Made by a program: the position numbers and the translations under genes
The notes under the pieces: generated by a model
Database searches by the model: none
Told to the model about the DNA's origin: nothing
Seen by the model: the letters and a program-made list of their open reading frames with translations, nothing else
From: CAZYQW01 sp964649825
Lineage (GTDB): Bacteria; Planctomycetota; B15-G4; JADJEK01
Assembly (NCBI GenBank): GCA_964649825.1
Contig: CAZYQW010000052.1
Location: 1-59,421, forward strand
DNA length: 59,421 bases
Direction: 5' to 3'
In this document: positions 27,357-34,905 of the stretch, one piece after another
How the letters are laid out: each line of letters opens with the position of its first letter
Numbering within the stretch: the stretch's first letter is position 1

Positions 27357-28541
27357 TCAGGGAATGTCGATGGCGAGGGCGTTCGTGGCCGAGACGAAGA
27401 GAGGGCTCTGACTGTTGACGTCGAGCACGAACCCCTGGAGGTACACGTTCGCCCCCGAGACCGCGGCGGGGACGACGGCCGGGATGAAGAACGACCCGGT
27501 CCCCGCCCCGGAGCCGCCGAGCGGGACCGGTTGCAGACCGAGACCCGCGAGCGGAGCGACGTTCAGAAAACAGCCGCCGCCGATCGGCGCGTTCAGCGGG
27601 AGCAGGCCGACCACGAAGAACGCGAGCGACCCGCCGAGCCCTTTCGTCAACGACACGGCGATCGTCTCGCCGGCGGCCGGACATCCGCCGATCACGAGCT
27701 CGGGCACGAACCCGCCGAGCCCCGCGCATCCGACGCCGTAGCTGGTCACGGTCCCGGCGCAGCGGCTGAGGACGATCAGCGTCATCGCGCCGATCCCGTT
27801 GCCGCGCGCGAGGTAGACGAACCGTCCGTCCGGGCTGAACGCGAAGCCGGTCGGGAACGCCGAGGAGAGGATGAAGCTCGACAGGTCGGTCGCGCCGATG
27901 ACGGCGCCGGAGAAGATGTCGACCTCGAGCAGCTCGTTCGTCTCGTCGGCGTAGACGAAGAGGTTGCTGGTGACCGGGTCGAAATCGGCGGCCGAGACGC
28001 GCTTCGAGTAGCCGACCATGGCGACGGTGGACGTGAGCATTCCGTTGAACAGGTTGAAGCGCACGATCTCGGGCGGCGACACGTCGCGCACCAGGAAGAG
28101 GTCATCGGTCGTGAGGAACGCGGCGGCGGTCGACTGATAGGTGGTGAAGAACTTCTTCACCAACGCTCCCGATGGGCTGAGCTCCGCGGCCGCGTCCTCG
28201 CCGAACGAGGAGAAGCAGAAGACGTGGCCGTTTCCCGGCCGCACGGCGAGGGCGTCCGGGCCGCGCTCGAGTCCGGGCACGACGGAGGCGTCGAACTGCA
28301 GCACGATCGCGCCGGACATCGGATCGATCAGGGCGATGTCGTTCGTCCCCCCGGAGATGCCGGACGCGTCCGAGACCCAGAGCAGGCCGGTCGCGTGATC
28401 GAGCGCCGCGCCCCCGACGGCCGAGAAGCCGAGCGCGCTGATGTCGACCGTCGTGTACGCGCTGAGCGAGAGGTCACCCGCGCCCGAGGATGGCGCGACC
28501 AGAGGCGCGGCGGAAACCAACCATGCGAGGCGTCGCCACAT
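27357..28541 (-). CDS. Secreted propeller protein with planctomycete-type C-terminal domain
   Basis: 394 aa. Signal peptide at residues 1-21. Residues about 30-255 form a beta-propeller-like region (GLLWVSDASG, DALAVRPGNGHVFCFS, FSPDGRFVYLARG), similar to SMP-30/YncE-like propellers. Residues 265-394 are the Gly-rich C-terminal domain with the motif YGVGCAGLGGFVPELVIGG, a cysteine pair and an IGGGC loop, shared with the proteins at 8814 and 44969. Likely exported and retained at the surface. ATG 28541 is a plausible start. Confidence 0.77.
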   Translation of the reverse strand: MWRRLAWLVSAAPLVAPSSGAGDLSLSAYTTVDISALGFSAVGGAALDHATGLLWVSDASGISGGTNDIALIDPMSGAIVLQFDASVVPGLERGPDALAVRPGNGHVFCFSSFGEDAAAELSPSGALVKKFFTTYQSTAAAFLTTDDLFLVRDVSPPEIVRFNLFNGMLTSTVAMVGYSKRVSAADFDPVTSNLFVYADETNELLEVDIFSGAVIGATDLSSFILSSAFPTGFAFSPDGRFVYLARGNGIGAMTLIVLSRCAGTVTSYGVGCAGLGGFVPELVIGGCPAAGETIAVSLTKGLGGSLAFFVVGLLPLNAPIGGGCFLNVAPLAGLGLQPVPLGGSGAGTGSFFIPAVVPAAVSGANVYLQGFVLDVNSQSPLFVSATNALAIDIP

Positions 28542-28831
28542 ACGAGTCCCTCACCGACACTGAGGACCGCGCCTCGGGGATGGGACTTCCGGAGGGCGTC
28601 CACCAGATGGGCGTCCCGCTCGAGGGCGTTCGGGGTTCCGAGTTCCACTTATACCAATCGGCCACGGATCCACCCAAACCGGAGCGAAAGGACGCCCCGA
28701 CCCTCCTCGCCGAATGAACCCGAAATCCTTTCGTTCGACCAAGGCCGTTGTCCCACCGTTGCGCGAATGAAGATCGAGCCGTCCCGCCCGGACACCGGGG
28801 TCGCGGAACGGCGCTCTGCCGCGGCGGCGGC

Positions 28832-29095
28832 GGTGCCCTCGCGTTCCTGGCCGCGGGTCGCGACGACGGAACGGTTCCGCTCGGGCTCGGCTGCTACGCG
28901 AGCGTCGCCCCGATCACCACGCTCATCGGCCCGTTCCCGCTCCCCGGCCACGCGGCCGGCGAAGGCGAGTTCCTCCTCCCCGTCGACCTCACGGAGCGCG
29001 CGCCGTCTTCGCTCTGTGTCGAGGTGTACGTCGTCGACGCCTATTCCCTCTTCGGAGTGGCGAAGTCGAACGCGCTGACGATCCACGTCGAGTGA
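28832..29095 (+). pseudogene. Orphan fragment of the shared Gly-rich C-terminal domain
   Basis: The frame from about 28832 to the stop at 29095 encodes only the second half of the C-terminal domain seen in neighbouring secreted proteins: GGALAFLAAG, a LGLGC Cys loop, GPFPLPGHAAGEGEFLLP and a final VDAYSLFGVAKSNALTIHV. It lacks a signal peptide, the propeller and the first half of the domain. A strong hairpin follows at once, as if the original 3' end of the gene was kept. 28542-28831 otherwise shows no gene. Confidence 0.5.
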
Positions 29096-29115
29096 CCGGC
29101 CTCGACGACGCGAGC

Positions 29116-29161
29116 GACGCCCGCCCCCGCCGCGGCTCGGCGCGCGGCGGGGGCGGGCGTC
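29116..29161. terminator. Perfect 19-bp GC-rich hairpin between convergent ends
   Basis: GACGCCCGCCCCCGCCGCG (29116-29134) and its exact reverse complement (29143-29161) flank an 8-nt loop. It lies between the plus-strand fragment ending 29095 and the minus-strand gene ending 29223, so it can act as a bidirectional transcription stop. There is no T run on either side. Confidence 0.6.
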
Positions 29162-29222
29162 GTGCGTGACCTCAGGCGCGAGTGGAGCGCGCCGTTCCCG
29201 ATCCCGACGACGCGGAACTGTT

Positions 29223-29876
29223 CTACCGGACGGCCGCGTACGCGCGGACGGGGAACGACCCCATGCCTTCGAGCTTCACGGGCACCGCGTGGAAGCGGAA
29301 CCGGCCGGCGGGAAGGGCGGCGAGGTTCGTCAAGTTCTCGCCGATCGGAATGCCGGCCCGCAGAAGCGCAGTGTGCACCGCTCGCGTGCCGTCCGTGAGG
29401 TCGTCGACGTTCAGCGAGTCGATGCCGAAGAAGGTCACGCCCGCGTCGACGAGGAGCCGGGCGGCGGCGGCCGTCAGATGAGGATGGCCATCGACGTACG
29501 CGGGCGTCTGCCACCGCGTCGACCAATCGGTCCGGACGAGCACGGCCCGGCCGGTGACCGGGATCGACTCGAACGCGTCGGCGTCGATCGTGGTGCGGTC
29601 CGGTGGAACGTGGACGACGACCGCGTCCAGGTCGGCGATCGCCTCGAGTGGAAGCGCGGCGACGTCGGGCCCGGCCGCGAACCGATGGAACGGCGCGTCG
29701 ACCGACGTCCCGAGGTTGCCGATCAGCTCGGCCTTGCCGATCTGGAACGTCGTCCCCTCGGCGTATCGCGACCGCGACTCCTCGTGCGAGAGGTGATCGA
29801 CGATCGACGCGGCGGGCAGGTGCGGGTAGACGCGCTGCCCGTGCGCGATGGCGTGCGAAAGGTCGATGAGCGTCAT
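29223..29876 (-). CDS. Cyclase-family protein (kynurenine formamidase-like)
   Basis: 217 aa. Matches the cyclase family (PF04199): N-terminal LIDLSHAI, the GNLGTSVDAPFH motif, TGRAVLVRTDW, LTAAAARLLVDAGVTFFGID and a NLTNLAALP ending. In classical metal-dependent members the motif reads H-x-G-T-H-x-D-x-P-x-H; here the first two histidines are Asn and Ser, so the metal site is altered while Asp and the last His remain. Start ATG 29876 overlaps the DUF427 stop by 4 bp. Likely hydrolase or a non-catalytic paralogue; substrate unknown. Confidence 0.78.
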   Translation of the reverse strand: MTLIDLSHAIAHGQRVYPHLPAASIVDHLSHEESRSRYAEGTTFQIGKAELIGNLGTSVDAPFHRFAAGPDVAALPLEAIADLDAVVVHVPPDRTTIDADAFESIPVTGRAVLVRTDWSTRWQTPAYVDGHPHLTAAAARLLVDAGVTFFGIDSLNVDDLTDGTRAVHTALLRAGIPIGENLTNLAALPAGRFRFHAVPVKLEGMGSFPVRAYAAVR

Positions 29877-30154
29877 GCGACCTCGACTCCGCGCCAGAAC
29901 GCGACGCGGTCGCGGATCGCCTCCGCGCGCGGCTTGGGATCGGGGTAGTACCACGCCGCGTCCGGGTTGGTCTTGCCGTCCACCACGACGTTGAAGTAGC
30001 GCGCCGTCCCTTTCCACGGGCAGACGCTCTCCATCGTCGAGTCCTCGAAGTACGCGCGCTCGAGCGCCTCCGGGGGGAAGTAGTGGTTTCCCTCGACCAC
30101 CACCGTGTCGTCGCTCTGCGCGATCACCGCGCCGTTCCACGTCGCTTTGACCAT
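29873..30154 (-). CDS. DUF427 domain protein
   Basis: 93 aa, essentially one DUF427 domain (PF04248): KATWNGAVIAQSD, VVEGNHYFPPE, the conserved CPWKGTARYFNV and AAWYYPDPKP. Small soluble beta-rich protein of unknown biochemical role. Coupled by a 4-bp ATGA overlap to the cyclase-family gene downstream and separated by 42 bp from the acyltransferase gene upstream, so it is probably read from the same transcript. Confidence 0.9.
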   Translation of the reverse strand: MVKATWNGAVIAQSDDTVVVEGNHYFPPEALERAYFEDSTMESVCPWKGTARYFNVVVDGKTNPDAAWYYPDPKPRAEAIRDRVAFWRGVEVA

Positions 30155-30196
30155 TTCGACCTCCGCGTCGCCAAACGATCCTACCCGTCGACGCGC

Positions 30197-31639
30197 TCAG
30201 AACCGGAAGTAGAGGAACGGCGAATACGTCACGAAGAAAAGGTGGCAGACCGCGAACGGGAACAGGAGCGAGATCAGGATCATCAGCACGAAGCGGCCGC
30301 GCTCGACGATCTCCTGCGAGTTCGGGGTCGAGAACGCGATGAGCGGACAGGCGACGAGGGCGATCATCTGCAGCGGGTCGATCTCGAAGCGGACGTAGGT
30401 CCAATCCAGGTTCCCGCAGAACCCGCCCATCGCGGCGAGGAAGTTGTATGCCTGTCCGAACGACGACGCGCGGAAGAAGACCCAGCCGCCCAGCACGATG
30501 ACGAACGTCAGCGCGATCTGAAGGACGACGGGCAGCCGCGAGTACGGCGCACGCTTGCCGAGGAACCGCTCGAACGCGAGGAACGCGCCCTGGTACGCGC
30601 CCCACGCGACGAACGTCCACGCGGCGCCGTGCCACAAGCCGCCAAGCAGCATCGTGACCATGAGGTTCAGGTACGTCCGCCGCGGCCCCTTCTGATTGCC
30701 GCCCATCGGGATGTAGAGGTAGTCGCGCAGCCACGTGGACAGCGAGATGTGCCACCGCCGCCAGAACTCGGTGACGTTGCGCGATTTGTACGGTGAGTGG
30801 AAGTTGATCGGGAACTGGAATCCGAGCATCGCGCCGAGGCCGATCGCCATGTCGGAGTAGCCCGAGAAGTCGAAGTAGATCTGCATCGAGTACGCGAACG
30901 TCCCGAGCCACGCCTCGAGCGTCGACGGCTGCCAGGCGGAGAAGCTCGCGTCCGCGATCACCGCGATCGTGTCGGCGAGCAGCAGCTTCTTGATGAAACC
31001 GGCCTGGAACAGGAACGCGCCGCGCGAGACCTTGTCGAACGTGTGCGTCCGGCTGCGGAGCTGATCGGCGAGCGTTCGATAGCGGATGATCGGCCCGGCC
31101 ACGAGCTGGGGGAAGAGCGCGATGTACGCCGCGAAGTCGACGAACCGCCGCACGGCCGGCGCGTCGCGGCGGTACACGTCGATCGTGTAGCTCATCGACT
31201 GGAACGTGTAGAACGAGATCCCGACCGGCAGCACGACCTTCGTCCACGAGACGGCGTCGAGCCCGAACCGCGCGAGGAGCAGGTTCAGGGAGTCGATCCC
31301 GAAGTTCATGTACTTGAAGTAACCGAGCAGGCCGAGGTTCGCGCAGATCGAGACGAGGAGCACGCGCCGGCGCTTCCGCTCCAGCTCCCGCGCAGCGGCC
31401 GCGTCGGGGTCGGCGATCGCGTCGAGCCGATCGTTCGTGCGGGCGATCGCGTTGCCGCAGACGAAGTCGATGATCGTGCTCACCAGCATCAGCAGCACGA
31501 AGTCGAGCCGCCACCAGCCGTAGAATACGTAGCTCGCCAGCACCAGAAGCGCCGATCGGAACCGGAACGGCAGCACGTAGTACGACAGGAGCACCGCCGG
31601 CAGGAACCAGAACAGGAAGATCTGGCTGGTGAAGATCAT
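30197..31639 (-). CDS. MBOAT-family O-acyltransferase (AlgI-like)
   Basis: About 480 aa polytopic membrane protein that passes acetyl or acyl groups across the membrane to an extracellular polysaccharide. AlgI features are clear: LPVGISFYTFQSMSY, AYIALFPQLVAGPIIRY, FDFSGYSDMAIGLG, NVTEFWRRWHISLSTWLRDYLY, and the catalytic His in LGGLWHGAAWTF. ATG 31639 (MIFTSQ) overlaps the stop of the AlgX-like gene by 4 bp; a reading 16 codons longer is unlikely. It is the membrane half of the acetylation machinery whose SGNH-like partners lie directly upstream. Confidence 0.94.
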   Translation of the reverse strand: MIFTSQIFLFWFLPAVLLSYYVLPFRFRSALLVLASYVFYGWWRLDFVLLMLVSTIIDFVCGNAIARTNDRLDAIADPDAAAARELERKRRRVLLVSICANLGLLGYFKYMNFGIDSLNLLLARFGLDAVSWTKVVLPVGISFYTFQSMSYTIDVYRRDAPAVRRFVDFAAYIALFPQLVAGPIIRYRTLADQLRSRTHTFDKVSRGAFLFQAGFIKKLLLADTIAVIADASFSAWQPSTLEAWLGTFAYSMQIYFDFSGYSDMAIGLGAMLGFQFPINFHSPYKSRNVTEFWRRWHISLSTWLRDYLYIPMGGNQKGPRRTYLNLMVTMLLGGLWHGAAWTFVAWGAYQGAFLAFERFLGKRAPYSRLPVVLQIALTFVIVLGGWVFFRASSFGQAYNFLAAMGGFCGNLDWTYVRFEIDPLQMIALVACPLIAFSTPNSQEIVERGRFVLMILISLLFPFAVCHLFFVTYSPFLYFRF

Positions 31640-33279
31640 TCGCGAGCCTTCCAGATCTCGACGGCGCCGAACGTGAACGGCCGCCAATCGTCGACCGGGT
31701 GGATCTCGACCCTGCTGGCGCCGTCCGGCACCGGGACGACGACGAGCTGATCGTAGCCGCCGCTGACGTGGATCGCGATCGGATCCACCCGCCGGTCCGA
31801 GGCGGAGAAGCGCACTCCATCCCGTTCCGCCCGCTCCCCCCGCGGGCGGTCCGAGGCGGAGAAGCGCACGCCATCCCGTTCCGCCCGCTCCCCCCGCGAG
31901 CGGTCCGGACCGAAGAAGCGCACTTCGCCCCGCGTGGGGCCGATCGACTGCACCCGGTACGCGAGGGCGAGCCCGCGCTCGTCCTCGTCGAGGTCGTACA
32001 CGAGCCGGCCGTCTTCCGCGGCGAGGACGCCGCGCATCGAAGCCGAGGGCGACCCGTCACGGGCGACGTCGAGCGACACGCCGGACCGACCCTGCGGCGG
32101 ATGGAGCGGCCGCGCCGACGCGGGATCGAAGCGCGTCGCCGCGAGGAGGACGTCGACCTGGCTCCGGACCCGATCGATCTCGTTCAAGAGGTGCCGCTCC
32201 GGAAGCTCCCAGATCAGCGCCGCCGGCGGCGGGCGACGGCCGAGCACGACGTCCTGGAGCACGGTGAGGATCGGGTACATCGCGTCGCGACCCGCGTACG
32301 CGCGGTCCTCGACCTCGCGACCGAGGACCGCACCGATGAGCGACGGAAGTTCCGCGCTGTCCGAGAAGCTCGTGCCGACCACCACGATCGCCCGCGGCTC
32401 ATGGGTGACGAGCGGCTCGCGCGTGCGGGCGTCCACACCCACGTGCATCGTGCGCGGGAACCGGAAGCTTCTCTCGAGCTCCCCGTCCGGCTCGAAGCCG
32501 AGGAGGTGGACCAGGTCGCCCTCGTAGTCGTCGATGACGCGCGTCGCGATCTCGCACGCCCGCGCGGGACCCGGTGGATCGGGACGCCGCTCGCGGAGCC
32601 ACTCGCCGGCTCGACGCGCGACCTCGAGCGCCCCGTCGCTCGACCAGTGAGTGTCCGTGGCAACGTACGCGCGAGACGGCTGGTCCGACGCGCGGAGCCA
32701 TTCGAGGAGGTTCGGCGCCGGCACGCCGGCGCGCGCGAGGACGTCGATCGCTTCGTCGTAGCACGGCTCGAACCGCGCCGGCCAGCCGCCAACCCGCTCC
32801 GGCGCGAAGCTCGCCTTGTTGGGCGCGAGGAGGACGAGCACCGTCGTACCCTGCGTCTCGAGCCAGCGCGCCAGCTCCGCGATCGCACGCGCGACGCGCG
32901 GCAGCGGCGCCAGAGGCCCGTCGGCTCCCTCGATCTCGGCGACCGGGCGCCGCCGGACCGTCTCGGCGAGGAAGAACCAGTCGTCCGCGCCTGCCGCCAC
33001 GCGCGACGCCGTCATGCCGAGCGTCAGGTAGAGCCGCTCGTGGTAGACCGGACCGACGAGCTCGGCCACGCGAGAGCCCCTCCTGAGGCGGTCGTCGACC
33101 TCTCGCGCGAGCACGCCGGCCCGGAGCGTGGCGAAGCTCTTCGGGTTCGCCAGCGCCCGACCCGGCCACGCCTCGCCGGTGAGCTCGACGCCGAGCACGC
33201 TCGCGATCACGGTCCCGCAGGTGAAGGTCGTCAAGACCCGAGCGGCGCCCTGCATCGGCGTCGAGGCTCCGGTGCGCAA
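31636..33279 (-). CDS. AlgX/AlgJ-like SGNH acetyltransferase with an 18-aa tandem repeat
   Basis: 547 aa. Hydrophobic segment near the N-terminus, then an SGNH-hydrolase-like domain as in alginate acetyltransferases. The catalytic Asp-x-His is DTHW (Asp209, His211) and the nucleophile Ser304 is in GTSFSD. Residues about 480-520 hold two near-identical copies of an 18-residue unit (DRPRGERAERDGVRFSAS) and a decayed third, from a 54-bp tandem DNA repeat. The C-terminal beta domain may bind carbohydrate. Works with the coupled MBOAT protein. The most divergent of the three AlgX-like paralogues here. Confidence 0.83.
   Translation of the reverse strand: MRTGASTPMQGAARVLTTFTCGTVIASVLGVELTGEAWPGRALANPKSFATLRAGVLAREVDDRLRRGSRVAELVGPVYHERLYLTLGMTASRVAAGADDWFFLAETVRRRPVAEIEGADGPLAPLPRVARAIAELARWLETQGTTVLVLLAPNKASFAPERVGGWPARFEPCYDEAIDVLARAGVPAPNLLEWLRASDQPSRAYVATDTHWSSDGALEVARRAGEWLRERRPDPPGPARACEIATRVIDDYEGDLVHLLGFEPDGELERSFRFPRTMHVGVDARTREPLVTHEPRAIVVVGTSFSDSAELPSLIGAVLGREVEDRAYAGRDAMYPILTVLQDVVLGRRPPPAALIWELPERHLLNEIDRVRSQVDVLLAATRFDPASARPLHPPQGRSGVSLDVARDGSPSASMRGVLAAEDGRLVYDLDEDERGLALAYRVQSIGPTRGEVRFFGPDRSRGERAERDGVRFSASDRPRGERAERDGVRFSASDRRVDPIAIHVSGGYDQLVVVPVPDGASRVEIHPVDDWRPFTFGAVEIWKARE
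31793..31910. repeat. 54-bp tandem repeat inside the AlgX-like gene
   Basis: Two copies of a 54-bp unit begin at 31793 and 31847 and differ by about two bases. A third, diverged copy begins at 31901 with the same CGGTCC start. The period is a multiple of three, so copy-number change would keep the reading frame. Confidence 0.8.
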
Positions 33280-33357
33280 AAGTCGGAAGACCGGGCACGT
33301 TACCCGACGCGGCGGGACACCGCCACCGCGACCGAACGATGGCGATCCCGCGGGGCT

Positions 33358-34869
33358 CTAGCGAGTCCAGACCATCGGCGCGTGGAGCGTGAACGCGTCC
33401 TGCCCGACGATCGGGCGGACGCGTATCCACGCGATCCGGCGCGCGTCGCTCGTCACGAGGCGCGTCACCATCAGGTGCGGCAGCAGGTTGACGCCGATCA
33501 GCGGGCGCGACGTCGCGGCGGCCGGCCGGTCGGACTCCGCGGTCCCCCACTCCACCACGTGGCGCGCCACCGCCCGCGTCTCGAACCGATATGCGAGCGC
33601 GACGGAGCCGTCGCCCGGAAGGGGCGGGTCGAGCCGATACTCGACGTGCGCGTCGGAGTGATCCGTGCGGCCGACGAGGCGTTCGGCGTCGTCGCGCTCG
33701 ACCCGGATCCCGTTCGTTCGACGCGACTCGAACGCGAGGGGTGCCGCACGGTACGGCCGTCCCGGCGCGACGTCGAGGATCCGCTCGAGCGGGTCGAGGA
33801 AGTAGGATGGCCGCACGAGCGGGAACTCCTCGGGGAACTCCCAGACCAGGATGCGAGGGAACGGTCGCCGGTCGAGGAGGATCTCCTCCGCGAGGTCGAG
33901 GACGCGGTAGCCCGCGCCGCGCCCCATCTTCGACCGATCCTCGACCGCTCGATCGAGCTCCACCCCGATCATCAGGGGGAACTCATAGCCGTCCGAGAAG
34001 CTCGTCCCGACCACCACGATCGCCTCGGGGACCCTCGACGCCTTCACGGCGCGACCGCCGGAGTCGAACGCCTCGGCGTACCGGCGCGTGACGATGAACC
34101 GATCGTACAGGGGGCTCTGCCGCGGGAACTCGAGCATCGACATCAGGCCGCTCACGAACGGCCTCGGCTCGCCGAACCGAAGCGTCGCTCCGAGCCGCCG
34201 GCCCGGCAGGGCCTCCTCCGAGAACCGCGTTCGGATCATCGCCGCCACCGCCGCCGCGGCACGGTGGGCGCCTTCGTCCGTCCAGTGCGGGTCGTTTCGC
34301 AGGAAGGCCACGCCGTTGCGCGGATCGAGCGCGGGCCGGAGATCGAGCGTCCAGACCTCGGCCTGCCGCAGCGCGGCGAGGAGGTCGTCGTAGACCGGCG
34401 TGAACGACCGCCACCCGCGCGGCAGCTTCTCGGGATGGACCGTCGACTTACGCGGCACGGGGACCACGAGCACCGTCGTGCCGTTCGACTCGAACCAACG
34501 GACCACGCGCGCCACCAATCCGCACGACTCGGGCAGCGCCGTGCGCGCGGTCGGATCCGGATAGTCGCGCGTCGTGACGTCGTGGAAGAGCCAGTCCTCC
34601 CGCCCGAGCACGACCGTCGGGTGCGTGATCGAGAACGCGCGGAACATGAACTCCTGGTAGCGCGGCCGCAGCGCCTTCGCGACCTTCGACTCCTCGGCCA
34701 CGGCGCGCTCGATCTGCTTGGCGAGGGCTCCGGTCCGGACGCTGGCGACGCTGATCCGCTCGCGCAACGTGAACGGGATGCGCCCACCGATCATCAGCTC
34801 GAGGAGCGGCGCCCCGACGACGACGAGCACGAGGACGGCGAACACGAAGGCACGGGCGAAGAGGTTCAC
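33358..34869 (-). CDS. AlgX/AlgJ-like SGNH acetyltransferase (paralogue 2)
   Basis: 503 aa. One N-terminal membrane anchor (residues 5-25), so the catalytic domain is periplasmic. Asp193 and His195 in NDPHW and Ser290 in GTSFSD form the SGNH-type triad. HPTVVLGREDWLFH and LVVPVPRKSTVHPEKLP match the AlgX/AlgJ fold. The C-terminal 130 residues form a beta-rich domain. It closely resembles the gene upstream (same length, identical triad positions), so they are tandem duplicates. Start GTG 34869; the site ahead of it is GGTGAG, supplied by a 9-bp repeat. Confidence 0.87.
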   Translation of the reverse strand: MNLFARAFVFAVLVLVVVGAPLLELMIGGRIPFTLRERISVASVRTGALAKQIERAVAEESKVAKALRPRYQEFMFRAFSITHPTVVLGREDWLFHDVTTRDYPDPTARTALPESCGLVARVVRWFESNGTTVLVVPVPRKSTVHPEKLPRGWRSFTPVYDDLLAALRQAEVWTLDLRPALDPRNGVAFLRNDPHWTDEGAHRAAAAVAAMIRTRFSEEALPGRRLGATLRFGEPRPFVSGLMSMLEFPRQSPLYDRFIVTRRYAEAFDSGGRAVKASRVPEAIVVVGTSFSDGYEFPLMIGVELDRAVEDRSKMGRGAGYRVLDLAEEILLDRRPFPRILVWEFPEEFPLVRPSYFLDPLERILDVAPGRPYRAAPLAFESRRTNGIRVERDDAERLVGRTDHSDAHVEYRLDPPLPGDGSVALAYRFETRAVARHVVEWGTAESDRPAAATSRPLIGVNLLPHLMVTRLVTSDARRIAWIRVRPIVGQDAFTLHAPMVWTR

Positions 34870-34875
34870 GCGGCG

Positions 34876-34905
34876 GGGCTCACCGGGCTCACCGGGCTCA
34901 CCGGG
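34876..34905. repeat. Triplicated 9-bp repeat at an operon junction
   Basis: GGGCTCACC occurs three times without gaps (34876, 34885, 34894) plus GGG. On the minus strand, one copy contains the TGA stop of the upstream AlgX-like gene, and the copies provide GGTGAG in front of the next gene's GTG start. Confidence 0.75.

Noticed and set aside
29223..32060. One 945-aa protein on the minus strand
   Set aside because: It is the cyclase frame read through into the frames of the MBOAT and AlgX-like genes; the real start is ATG 29876.
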